Source: a virus. Taken from it: a DNA stretch of 46,375 nucleotides. A program made the position numbers and the translations under genes. The stretch lies in the IMG/VR virus record IMGVR_UViG_3300030328_001894, positions 1 through 46,375 of that record. One strand, 5' to 3'. Below, piece by piece: positions 8,516 to 14,493 of this stretch; the stretch's first letter is position 1; each line of letters opens with the position of its first letter. Under the pieces are notes generated by a model, which had not been told where the DNA came from, ran no database searches, and was given only the letters and a program-made list of their open reading frames with translations.

Positions 8516-8822
8516 TAATCAAGTTTTACTTCACAGCTCTTTTGTTAAGTGTTACTATATAAAGACATGGGGGTTTCAGTGATTTTTTTTAAAAAAATAT
8601 TTTAGATCAAAGTCTATTATCCTAGTACCCTATTTCTCAAAAATTTTATTTAGATTGGGATTACGTGATATACAGATTGGGACACCCCGTCTAATTTCAC
8701 TGCGTGGGGTGCCTCGCAGGTTGAATTTAGCCGTGGCTTACCCAATGGCTCTGCCTCCTCTCGCTCTGCTCGCTGTTAGATTAACTGATAGCTATGAGCA
8801 ATAACCCTTATAAGGAGGACAT

Positions 8823-9302
8823 ATGTCTACAAATACACAAACGGTTACTAATACCGATAATACCCCAGTTAATCCTGAGCACGTGCTTGTAATCACCAAT
8901 AAACCTAAGAGAGAGGTAGTATCTACCAACACTAGGACTGGTGTGGACACCTATGCTAATGTGGAAGATGAGAATGGGAAGACGGTTTATGGTGACGCTT
9001 TCATTGTTGTCACCACTGACCCTGGCTTTAAACATCCACCTGTTATCAAGATGGATAATGTTAAGGAAATCTTTGCTGAGAAAGTCAACAATGAAGAGCC
9101 TTTCAAGTACGCTGGGAGTGAGAAAGGAAGTGACGAGGCTCTTTGCTATGAGCTCAGAGGTGAAGTAACGCCTTTCCCACCAAGAGAAGTCACGGATAAG
9201 ATGACTGGAGAGGTTGTCAAAGAGCCTAAGAAGTTCTGTGGTAATTACTATCCAGTATACCCTAGACCTGCTATCAAGCCTACTACAGTTAGCTTGGTGT
9301 AG
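8823..9302 (+). CDS. First early gene, unknown protein with strong expression signals
   Basis: The 159-residue protein is not one I recognise. It begins MSTNTQTVTNTDNTPVNPEH (a disordered Thr/Asn-rich lead), has a beta-rich core containing GDAFIVVTTDPGFKHPPVI, and ends PRPAIKPTTVSLV. The start has a near-perfect ribosome site (AAGGAGG, 4 nt spacer). Codon choice is more G+C-rich (AAG, GAG, GTC, AAC) than in neighbours, suggesting high expression or recent acquisition. A perfectly folded hairpin follows the stop codon. First place in the early operon suggests a host-takeover or abundant DNA-binding protein, but this is inference. Confidence 0.85.
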   Translation: MSTNTQTVTNTDNTPVNPEHVLVITNKPKREVVSTNTRTGVDTYANVEDENGKTVYGDAFIVVTTDPGFKHPPVIKMDNVKEIFAEKVNNEEPFKYAGSEKGSDEALCYELRGEVTPFPPREVTDKMTGEVVKEPKKFCGNYYPVYPRPAIKPTTVSLV

Positions 9303-9326
9303 TCACTTCTTAGGAGTGCGGAGTTC

Positions 9327-9362
9327 AGAACTGAGGGATATCTTAGGATGTCCCTTGGTTCT
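9327..9362 (+). terminator. Long hairpin downstream of the first early gene
   Basis: Two 15-nt arms (9327-9341 and 9348-9362) pair along their full length with three G-U wobbles, closing a 6-nt loop (CTTAGG). The position, 25 nt after the stop codon, fits transcription attenuation or mRNA 3'-end protection. No T-run follows, so it is not a textbook intrinsic terminator. Confidence 0.55.
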
Positions 9363-9385
9363 AATGGATAAGTAAATAAGTGCGC

Positions 9386-9391
9386 TATAAT
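9386..9391 (+). promoter_or_regulatory. Possible -10 element TATAAT
   Basis: A perfect TATAAT lies 52 nt before the ATG of the next gene and just after the long hairpin, a natural place for a second early promoter. No acceptable -35 hexamer is present at 16-18 bp, so it would need an activator or a phage-modified polymerase. Confidence 0.3.
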
Positions 9392-9442
9392 AGTATGTAG
9401 ACATTAGTGCACATAATAGGTAATTTAAGGAGACAATTAAAT

Positions 9443-9835
9443 ATGCAAATAAATGGAAGAAATGTAGTACTTGAGGATAAATCACATTCTCATAAAGAAT
9501 GGTTATACAACTGGATTGGTAGTATTCAACGTATGTTTCACGTAGGACAAAGACCAATTAGTATTAATGAAGTAGTAGATTGTTTAATCAGAAACGATAA
9601 GAAATTAACTGGTGTTCCAAAGGAATGGATGACTAAGAAAGTAACAATAGCACTTCAAACAATGGTAAGAAAGAAGAAGAACTATTGGTCTTTAATATGG
9701 GACAATCCAGACACAAAGATTGCAGACTTTGTACCAAACCCCAACCCAAATAGAAGTACTAAGAAGAGTAATTATAAATCACCTTCTAATCTTCTACCAA
9801 TGTCCTGGGCAAGAAAGGCAGGACTCAAGAGATAA
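9443..9835 (+). CDS. Hypothetical early protein (130 aa)
   Basis: I place the start at the ATG at 9443 because AAGGAG lies 12 nt upstream; an in-frame upstream ATG at 9407 has no such site. The protein is basic, beginning MQINGRNVVLEDKSHSHKEW. A helical segment around residues 30-75 (RPISINEVVDCLI, GVPKEWMTKKVTIALQTMV) looks like a winged-helix or helix-turn-helix DNA-binding unit. An Asn/Pro/Lys-rich tail ends SWARKAGLKR. The family is not recognised. An early transcriptional regulator is plausible. Confidence 0.7.
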   Translation: MQINGRNVVLEDKSHSHKEWLYNWIGSIQRMFHVGQRPISINEVVDCLIRNDKKLTGVPKEWMTKKVTIALQTMVRKKKNYWSLIWDNPDTKIADFVPNPNPNRSTKKSNYKSPSNLLPMSWARKAGLKR

Positions 9836-9845
9836 TTAAATCATT

Positions 9846-9910
9846 TGTAGGGTATCACATTTTAATGTCATACCTCAATCACTTACCTCGGATTGATGTG
9901 ATGCCCTACA
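9846..9910 (+). other. Structured intergenic element 1 (15-bp stem)
   Basis: Arms 9846-9860 and 9896-9910 are complementary over all 15 positions (one G-U), enclosing a 35-nt apical part that contains a smaller CAATC/GATTG stem. It fills the spacer between two early genes. It may be a terminator, an RNase processing site or a small RNA; only a few T residues follow. Confidence 0.55.
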
Positions 9911-9937
9911 TTAACCCTTTAATAGGAGAACATAGCT

Positions 9938-10273
9938 ATGAGAAAGCTAAAAGAAAGAGTTTTCAGGTTACTCAGAACAAAACCTGATACAAGAAAGAGT
10001 TATTCTCTTTTAATGGTAATGATCTGGGAGGGAGAATTAAATGCAAAATATAATCTCCCTTTAACTCAATTAGGATACGTACTAGGTAGTAAACATTATA
10101 AATTATCAAGTGCTGGAAGTATCACTAGATGTGCACGTGAAATATTTAAAGATAACCCTGAATTAGTAGATGAAGAAACAATGAAGAAGAGAAGGAAACG
10201 AGAAGAAGAAATGAGGCAGTTGTATTCTAAGATAGGGATTAATTATAACCAAGTTAACATAGGAGACAAATAA
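9938..10273 (+). CDS. Hypothetical early protein (111 aa), DNA-binding-like
   Basis: The start has AGGAG 11 nt upstream. The product begins MRKLKERVFRLLRTKPDTRK. Residues about 22-70 (LLMVMIWEGELNAKYNLP, then LTQLGYVLGSKHYKLSSAGS and ITRCAREIFKDNP) read like a helix-turn-helix or winged-helix fold with a regular helical pattern. The C-terminal part is highly charged (KKRRKREEEMRQLYSK). This layout is common in phage early regulators, but no family is recognised. It is separated from the membrane protein downstream by only 2 nt, so they are probably co-translated. Confidence 0.7.
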   Translation: MRKLKERVFRLLRTKPDTRKSYSLLMVMIWEGELNAKYNLPLTQLGYVLGSKHYKLSSAGSITRCAREIFKDNPELVDEETMKKRRKREEEMRQLYSKIGINYNQVNIGDK

Positions 10274-10275
10274 TA

Positions 10276-10650
10276 ATGTTAGCACCACACGACCAAATAG
10301 CAGTCAACACTTTATTTATTTTATTATTAATTACAGGTTTTGGATATTGGATACTAGTAAAATACTATTCAATGGCTGAAAGAATCGAAAACTTGGAAGA
10401 GGAGCTGGATAATAAATATCCAGTAATTCAATCAACTATAAACAATGAAGTAAAACGAGACATTGAAATGTTAATAACAGACCTTATAAAGCATGAGGAT
10501 AGGTTGTTAACACTTGATAACAAGTATAAGATAGACAACGAATGGAATGTGGCAAAGTTTGAAGAAATAGTTGATATTCTTGAAAATAGTAAGCAGTTTT
10601 TAACAGAACCTACAATGGCTCAAGCAAGTGAAATAGAGGCTGATGCATGA
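10276..10650 (+). CDS. Single-pass membrane protein with coiled coil (124 aa)
   Basis: One hydrophobic helix (residues about 10-28, NTLFILLLITGFGYWILV) is followed by a long coiled coil (MAERIENLEEELDNKYPV and the rest). The ATG has AGGAG upstream. The gene ends in a 4-nt ATGA overlap with the next gene. The N-out/C-in topology is a guess. It may tether an early phage complex to the inner membrane. No lysis motif is visible and its place in the early region argues against a holin. Confidence 0.7.
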   Translation: MLAPHDQIAVNTLFILLLITGFGYWILVKYYSMAERIENLEEELDNKYPVIQSTINNEVKRDIEMLITDLIKHEDRLLTLDNKYKIDNEWNVAKFEEIVDILENSKQFLTEPTMAQASEIEADA

Positions 10651-10919
10651 GTGATGTAGATGATTGTACTGATGAAGTGATCTGTCAACAATGTCAATAC
10701 TGGGAAGATAGAGCTGACATTAATACAGAAAACGAAATCAAAATGAAAGTTAAAAGAGTTGAGGAAGATAAAATAATAGCAATACCTAAATTACATACTA
10801 ACAATAAACCTATCAGTGGAACACATAAAGCTGATAGAAGTTGGGATGTGGGAAGAAAACAAGGTATAATAAAGGCTATCATTAGAAAAAGTCGTGGTTG
10901 GCTAAATCTTCCTCAATAA
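10647..10919 (+). CDS. Hypothetical protein with an N-terminal Cys cluster (90 aa)
   Basis: The product begins MSDVDDCTDEVICQQCQYWE with Cys7, Cys13 and Cys16, including a CxxC pair. This could be half of a zinc site completed by dimerisation. The middle is Lys-rich and the C-terminus (GRKQGIIKAIIRKSRGWLNL) is a basic amphipathic helix. It overlaps the upstream membrane protein gene by 4 nt (ATGA) and has GAGG upstream. No family is recognised. Confidence 0.65.
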   Translation: MSDVDDCTDEVICQQCQYWEDRADINTENEIKMKVKRVEEDKIIAIPKLHTNNKPISGTHKADRSWDVGRKQGIIKAIIRKSRGWLNLPQ

Positions 10920-10922
10920 ATT

Positions 10923-10988
10923 AAGAGTGAGTAGTGTCTGATTTAGGTACGACTGGGGAGTTTGTCCTAATGAACACTACTTGCTCTT
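10923..10988 (+). other. Structured intergenic element 2 (15-bp stem)
   Basis: Arms 10923-10937 and 10974-10988 pair at all 15 positions (two adjacent G-U), enclosing 36 nt that can fold further (TTAGG with CCTAA). The right arm ends in CTCTTTT, so this may work as an intrinsic terminator. Stem length and apical size are almost the same as in element 1 although the sequences are unrelated. Confidence 0.6.
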
Positions 10989-10996
10989 TTAAATAT

Positions 10997-11062
10997 GGGC
11001 TTGAGCAGAAACGATTTATTTAATAGTTATAGGTTAATCGAAACAAAAAACAGCTTGAGCCC
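10997..11062 (+). other. Structured intergenic element 3 (GGGCTTGAGC/GCTTGAGCCC)
   Basis: A 10-nt arm at 10997-11006 can pair with 11053-11062 using two G-U wobbles. The 46-nt loop holds an inner CGATT/AATCG stem (11012-11016 with 11036-11040). The element follows element 2 by 8 nt. It may be one folded leader RNA for the next gene. Confidence 0.45.
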
Positions 11063-11075
11063 TAAAAATTGACAT

Positions 11076-11143
11076 AGGGGATAGTCACTGATAAGCGCAC
11101 CGTTAAATAATGCAGAGTTTTAGAAACTCTCACACTATCCCCT
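11076..11143 (+). other. Structured intergenic element 4 with inner 7-bp/3-nt hairpin
   Basis: A perfect 10-bp outer stem (AGGGGATAGT at 11076-11085 with ACTATCCCCT at 11134-11143) encloses a perfect inner hairpin AGAGTTT-TAG-AAACTCT at 11114-11130. The overall shape recalls a tRNA acceptor and arm, but no anticodon arm or T-loop consensus is present. The inner hairpin, with a 7-bp stem and 3-nt purine-centred loop, resembles those recognised by N4-type virion polymerases. Confidence 0.55.
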
Positions 11144-11180
11144 GTCTCCTCATAACAATTAAAAAAAGAAAGACAAAATA

Positions 11181-11414
11181 ATGTTAGATACCACAATATT
11201 GCAGAGTAAAACAGCTGGAAAATTAATAGAAATATTAAAAGAAGCTGGCACAATTACAAGAAATCAATCATCAAAAGAGCGTGAGATCAATAGAAAGATT
11301 GCAATGGCAGTAAAAGATCATAGAATAGCTAGTAAAAAGATTAAAAAGATGAGACCACAATCTCATACTTTAATGCCAAGCACTTTTGAAGGTTCATATA
11401 AGGTGAATTTATAA
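11181..11414 (+). CDS. Hypothetical basic protein (77 aa)
   Basis: A Lys-rich helical protein, beginning MLDTTILQSKTAGKLIEILK and with ASKKIKKMRPQSHTLMPST near the end. The ribosome site is weak (AAAGA-rich). Its stop overlaps the next ATG as TAATG. The N-terminal 20 residues resemble a small helical protein-binding segment. I do not recognise a family. Confidence 0.6.
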   Translation: MLDTTILQSKTAGKLIEILKEAGTITRNQSSKEREINRKIAMAVKDHRIASKKIKKMRPQSHTLMPSTFEGSYKVNL

Positions 11415-11599
11415 TGATTAATATTATTTTCACTATCTTACTAGTAGCATTAAGTGTATCGTTATTTGTTGTTTATCTTTATTTAAAAAAGACTGAACAG
11501 CAAGTAACAAAGTTAAGAGGTCAACTATATTATTGGTCAAGACAGATACCAATAGGTTCTAAAAAAGGACGACCTAATAAACAAACATCTGTCAAATAA
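11414..11599 (+). CDS. Small membrane protein (61 aa)
   Basis: The N-terminus is a single strong transmembrane helix (residues 3-26, IIFTILLVALSVSLFVVYLY). A basic tail follows, ending IGSKKGRPNKQTSVK. The ATG overlaps the upstream stop (TAATG) with AAGG upstream. It lies immediately before the ubiquitin-like gene. A positive tail suggests the C-terminus stays in the cytoplasm. Confidence 0.65.
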   Translation: MINIIFTILLVALSVSLFVVYLYLKKTEQQVTKLRGQLYYWSRQIPIGSKKGRPNKQTSVK

Positions 11600-11622
11600 C
11601 CCCTCAACGATCGGAGGAGATC

Positions 11623-11850
11623 ATGGCAGCAAATACAGCACCAACTGTATCCGTCATATCATACCACAATGGTAGCCAAGTCAGAGACATGCAGGGTGAA
11701 AAGCCCAGCGACCTTGCTCAAGCAATGGATTTGTCTTTAGACGGAGTAGCCATTTACGTAGACGATGTTGAAGCGAAAGCTTCTACGCCTTTACGTCAAG
11801 GACAATTTGTTTCTTTTCAGAAGAACAAAGTGTCTTCAGGTGTAAGCTAA
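11623..11850 (+). CDS. Ubiquitin-like (ThiS/MoaD-type beta-grasp) modifier
   Basis: The 75-residue protein follows the ThiS/MoaD pattern. Beta strands VSVISYHNG and GVAIYVDD are joined by a helix (SDLAQAMDL), then TPLRQGQFVSFQ matches the typical L-x-x-G-D/Q-x-V-x-F strand that precedes the Gly-Gly tail of ThiS and MoaD. The C-terminus is S71-S72-G73-V74-S75, with the SSG where ThiS has GGG, plus two extra residues that a JAMM peptidase could remove to expose Gly73. It has a very strong ribosome site (GGAGGAG) and more G+C-rich codons than neighbours, suggesting high protein levels. An E2-like protein, a JAB peptidase and an E1-like enzyme follow, supporting the call. Confidence 0.72.
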   Translation: MAANTAPTVSVISYHNGSQVRDMQGEKPSDLAQAMDLSLDGVAIYVDDVEAKASTPLRQGQFVSFQKNKVSSGVS

Positions 11851-11877
11851 TTACGTCTGCGTGAAAAAGTCGTAAGT

Positions 11878-11926
11878 CCTGTAGCTATCGTAACAGAATT
11901 TCTGTTAACATTAATATAGCTACAGG
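11878..11926 (+). other. Structured intergenic element 5 with inner 7-bp/3-nt hairpin
   Basis: A perfect 11-bp outer stem (CCTGTAGCTAT at 11878-11888 with 11916-11926) surrounds a perfect inner hairpin TAACAGA-ATT-TCTGTTA (11891-11907). It sits in the 122-nt spacer between the Ubl and E2-like genes. It might attenuate transcription, giving more modifier than enzyme, or serve as a protein-binding palindrome. Confidence 0.6.
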
Positions 11927-11972
11927 CATTCTTTAACTAAATCAATTAAATCAAATAATAACAGGAGTTATA

Positions 11973-13748
11973 ATGCAATATTTTAAAAGTATTATGCCGC
12001 CAAAATTAGGAGATATAGTAGACTGTAAGAATATTCCTATTAATACAGAAGCTGTAGCCTATGAAAATAGAATTAAAAAGATATTTATAAAAATCTTTGG
12101 TGGAGGCGTAATTGAAGAAGAAGCATATTGGAAATTATTATGGAACATGGTAAATGATCCATATAAATTATACGGTATCGTAGCAATAGATGGTTTTGCA
12201 AACGATATGAGTGCAAATCATGATTATGGATTGTATCTAAATTTTGGAAGACCAAGATTAAGAGCTAGAAAATATCATAATTTAAAAAGAATATATTGTT
12301 ATCTGCAAAAATCAGGTGACATACATTTCTTTAATTCAAGAGTAGAAACAGGAGACGAACCCCATTTTATGTTAAATATTGATGGTGTTTACAATGCCTG
12401 GCCAGCAGATCACCCACATATATCATCTGGTGTACCTTGTTTAGGTGCATATCAAAATGACTTAGGTAAGTGGAAACATGAAAGCAATCCTATAATGTTT
12501 TTAAAGACAATTAATCAGTTTTTAAATACCTGGAATGCAAGATCAGCATATCATAATATTAATCATACAGAAACAATATATACTCTCACAAAAGATAAAG
12601 TTAAACCTAGGATTTATAGTAGAGGTACTTATTTAATGTTTAATTCAAGTACTAGAGGATATGTTGATAATTATTATCGCTATGTAAGAAAACATATATT
12701 TGATATAAAATCAGAAGACAGACAATCTGAATTATCAGTATTAAATGAAACTAAAAAGATACTACTTAGAGTAAAAGAAAGCTTATTAGAAGACAATAGT
12801 AGTTTAAAAGGTTCAAAAAATATTGATTACATAAATAACTTTATTGATGTTACGGGAGTAGCTATTACTAATCCTACTGGAGATATTAACTGGCAGATGA
12901 TAAATCATGGATATCAGAGAAGAAATATAATTAATTCTGATAGATATATTAATATTGAAAAAGGACATTCACGCTTTCCCCAGGTACCAGCATCAAAAAG
13001 TACATTTGGTATATTAAATACTCATAAACGCTATCTTATTCTAGAAAGACTATTAACTTCTTTAGCTAGAGTAATAAGAATGTGTTTAAGAGCATCGGTA
13101 AATGATCAACAATTACCAGAAATAATGAAAAAGTACGAAAGTATTACTATACAAAAATATGTAGAAAATATAGTACCAATTATTATTGAAAAGAATCAAG
13201 TTTATGCAGATTTAACTGTAAAACATTCTTTAAACTCTCGTTTAAGCGATACTTCTAACCTAACAGGTGAAGAACTTAAAAAAACAAGAGCTTCTTTAGT
13301 AAGAAAGTACAAACGTGCAAATACTAAATTGTTTAAAGAAATATGGACAAGTGTAAAAGACGAATGTGATAATCTAAAAATAGATGATATGCTAGACGAA
13401 GAAACTAAAAAAGCTTTTCATTGCGAACTAGATGAAGCAGACGAAGGTTATGATGTTCAATATTTATATAATAAAGGACATTATTATGACTTTATGCAAA
13501 TAAGTACAGCTGAAGAAAAAGAGCAGCATGAAAAAAATGTAGAAATAAATAAATGGCCTACTAATTTCGAAGAGTTAATAAAACTTTACGAAGATAGTAA
13601 AAAAGAAGCACATTTAATATTTTTAGAAGCTGAAGAAATATCATTAAATTATAAAAAAAGAAAGGTTGTAGAGACTTATGGATACAACATTAATAGTACC
13701 AAACAAGATAGCACTCAAGTACCGTTATCTTTTGACACGGTTTCCTAG
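11973..13748 (+). CDS. E2/UBC-like conjugating domain in a 591-aa protein
   Basis: The start has AGGAG upstream. Residues about 85-200 look like a ubiquitin-conjugating fold. A beta meander (IYCYLQKSGDIHFF, HFMLNIDGVYNAW) leads to HPHISSGVPCLG, where His147-Pro148-His149 and Cys156 match the H-P-H and catalytic Cys of prokaryotic E2-like proteins. A helix follows with FLKTINQFLNTWN and ARSAYHN. Residues 200-591 are highly charged, helical, rich in Lys, Asn and Glu, and unfamiliar; they may bind the target. The last 71 nt overlap the downstream JAB gene, so the C-terminal 20 or so residues are unlikely to be functionally constrained. E2 identity is inferred from motif and neighbours. Confidence 0.68.
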   Translation: MQYFKSIMPPKLGDIVDCKNIPINTEAVAYENRIKKIFIKIFGGGVIEEEAYWKLLWNMVNDPYKLYGIVAIDGFANDMSANHDYGLYLNFGRPRLRARKYHNLKRIYCYLQKSGDIHFFNSRVETGDEPHFMLNIDGVYNAWPADHPHISSGVPCLGAYQNDLGKWKHESNPIMFLKTINQFLNTWNARSAYHNINHTETIYTLTKDKVKPRIYSRGTYLMFNSSTRGYVDNYYRYVRKHIFDIKSEDRQSELSVLNETKKILLRVKESLLEDNSSLKGSKNIDYINNFIDVTGVAITNPTGDINWQMINHGYQRRNIINSDRYINIEKGHSRFPQVPASKSTFGILNTHKRYLILERLLTSLARVIRMCLRASVNDQQLPEIMKKYESITIQKYVENIVPIIIEKNQVYADLTVKHSLNSRLSDTSNLTGEELKKTRASLVRKYKRANTKLFKEIWTSVKDECDNLKIDDMLDEETKKAFHCELDEADEGYDVQYLYNKGHYYDFMQISTAEEKEQHEKNVEINKWPTNFEELIKLYEDSKKEAHLIFLEAEEISLNYKKRKVVETYGYNINSTKQDSTQVPLSFDTVS

Positions 13749-14493
13749 TACAGAATGGTCTGGCCCAGCATGGTACAGAATCAAAACAGATAAAGAAGGA
13801 TTTCCAGAAGAGTTTAAATTAGTACATTTCCATCCACTTGACTTAGGTCATGGAACATCAACAGAATGGGAAGCTAAAGACTTAGCCAAGATACTAAGAA
13901 CTACTTATGAAAAATACCCTTCGTTAAAGAAATGCTATATGGGGCTTATTCATAGTCATCATACAATGGGAGCATTTTTATCTGGAACTGATCAAGCAAC
14001 AGTACAAGAAATGGCACCAAAGCAAGGTTTCTATGGAAGCCTAGTTGTTGCAAGTGGTGGCAAAGCTACTGAAGCATTTGGTTTTGGTTATAAAGATCAG
14101 TATGGTGCGTCACATTGTTTAGAAATCGATAATAAAAATATCGAAATCAAAGTACCTGAATACAAAGTTGAAGACGATTGGAAAGAACAAGCTGATATTA
14201 TCGAAAAGAATAAACCAGTTGTTAAATCTAAACAAATGACAATAGGAGGTGGATTATCTTATGTCCCTTATAAAGAGAAAAGAAAGAAAGAGATATTAGA
14301 CAAGCAACCTCAAAACAAGCAAAGACAAATTAATAAACTTCTAGACCTTAATATAGAAGGTAAACTAGACGATGTACAATTAGAAGTTGAGCTTGAAAAG
14401 TTAGGTTTAGGTGCAGATGAAGTTTTCTATGTAATGGATGAAGTAGATAATAATTATGGTTATGGATACGGAGGATATTATGGCGGATACTAG
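13678..14493 (+). CDS. JAB/JAMM metallopeptidase (deubiquitinase-like)
   Basis: The 271-residue protein has a complete JAMM signature. Glu26 lies in PSTEWSGPAWY; the motif H-x-H-x7-S-x2-D is exact in IHSHHTMGAFLSGTDQATV, giving His92, His94, Ser102 and Asp105. These are the zinc and catalytic residues of the family, which cleaves at ubiquitin-like C-terminal Gly. The domain covers residues about 1-150; a Lys-rich linker and a Gly/Tyr tail (YGYGYGGYYGG) follow. The start overlaps the E2-like gene by 71 nt with only weak ribosome-site support; no later in-frame ATG would keep Glu26. It likely matures the modifier and may also remove it from targets. Confidence 0.88.
   Translation: MDTTLIVPNKIALKYRYLLTRFPSTEWSGPAWYRIKTDKEGFPEEFKLVHFHPLDLGHGTSTEWEAKDLAKILRTTYEKYPSLKKCYMGLIHSHHTMGAFLSGTDQATVQEMAPKQGFYGSLVVASGGKATEAFGFGYKDQYGASHCLEIDNKNIEIKVPEYKVEDDWKEQADIIEKNKPVVKSKQMTIGGGLSYVPYKEKRKKEILDKQPQNKQRQINKLLDLNIEGKLDDVQLEVELEKLGLGADEVFYVMDEVDNNYGYGYGGYYGGY

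Larger units (their letters stand above)
8438..8822. promoter_or_regulatory. Divergent intergenic control region (385 bp)
   Basis: No gene is supported here. The region separates the leftward packaging operon from the rightward early operon. It holds overlapping divergent promoters at 8478-8515 and a T8A7 tract with flanking A/T bases (about 8582-8605). A short inverted repeat, CACCCC at 8683-8688 with GGGGTG at 8706-8711, lies in an unusually G+C-rich 90-bp patch. It ends with AAGGAGG before the first early gene. A leader RNA of about 300 nt would precede that gene. An origin function for the A/T tract is possible but unsupported by repeats. Confidence 0.6.

Noticed and set aside
11071-11146. 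tRNA-like shape (paired ends, inner arm near the 3' side)
   Set aside because: The would-be T-loop lacks the TTC-R-A pattern, no D-arm or anticodon arm of correct size can be drawn, and there is no fitting discriminator/CCA context.
14456-14479. Longer E1 start at 14456
   Set aside because: It lies inside the JAB Gly/Tyr tail and lacks a ribosome site, whereas GGAGG stands 5 nt before the ATG at 14480.
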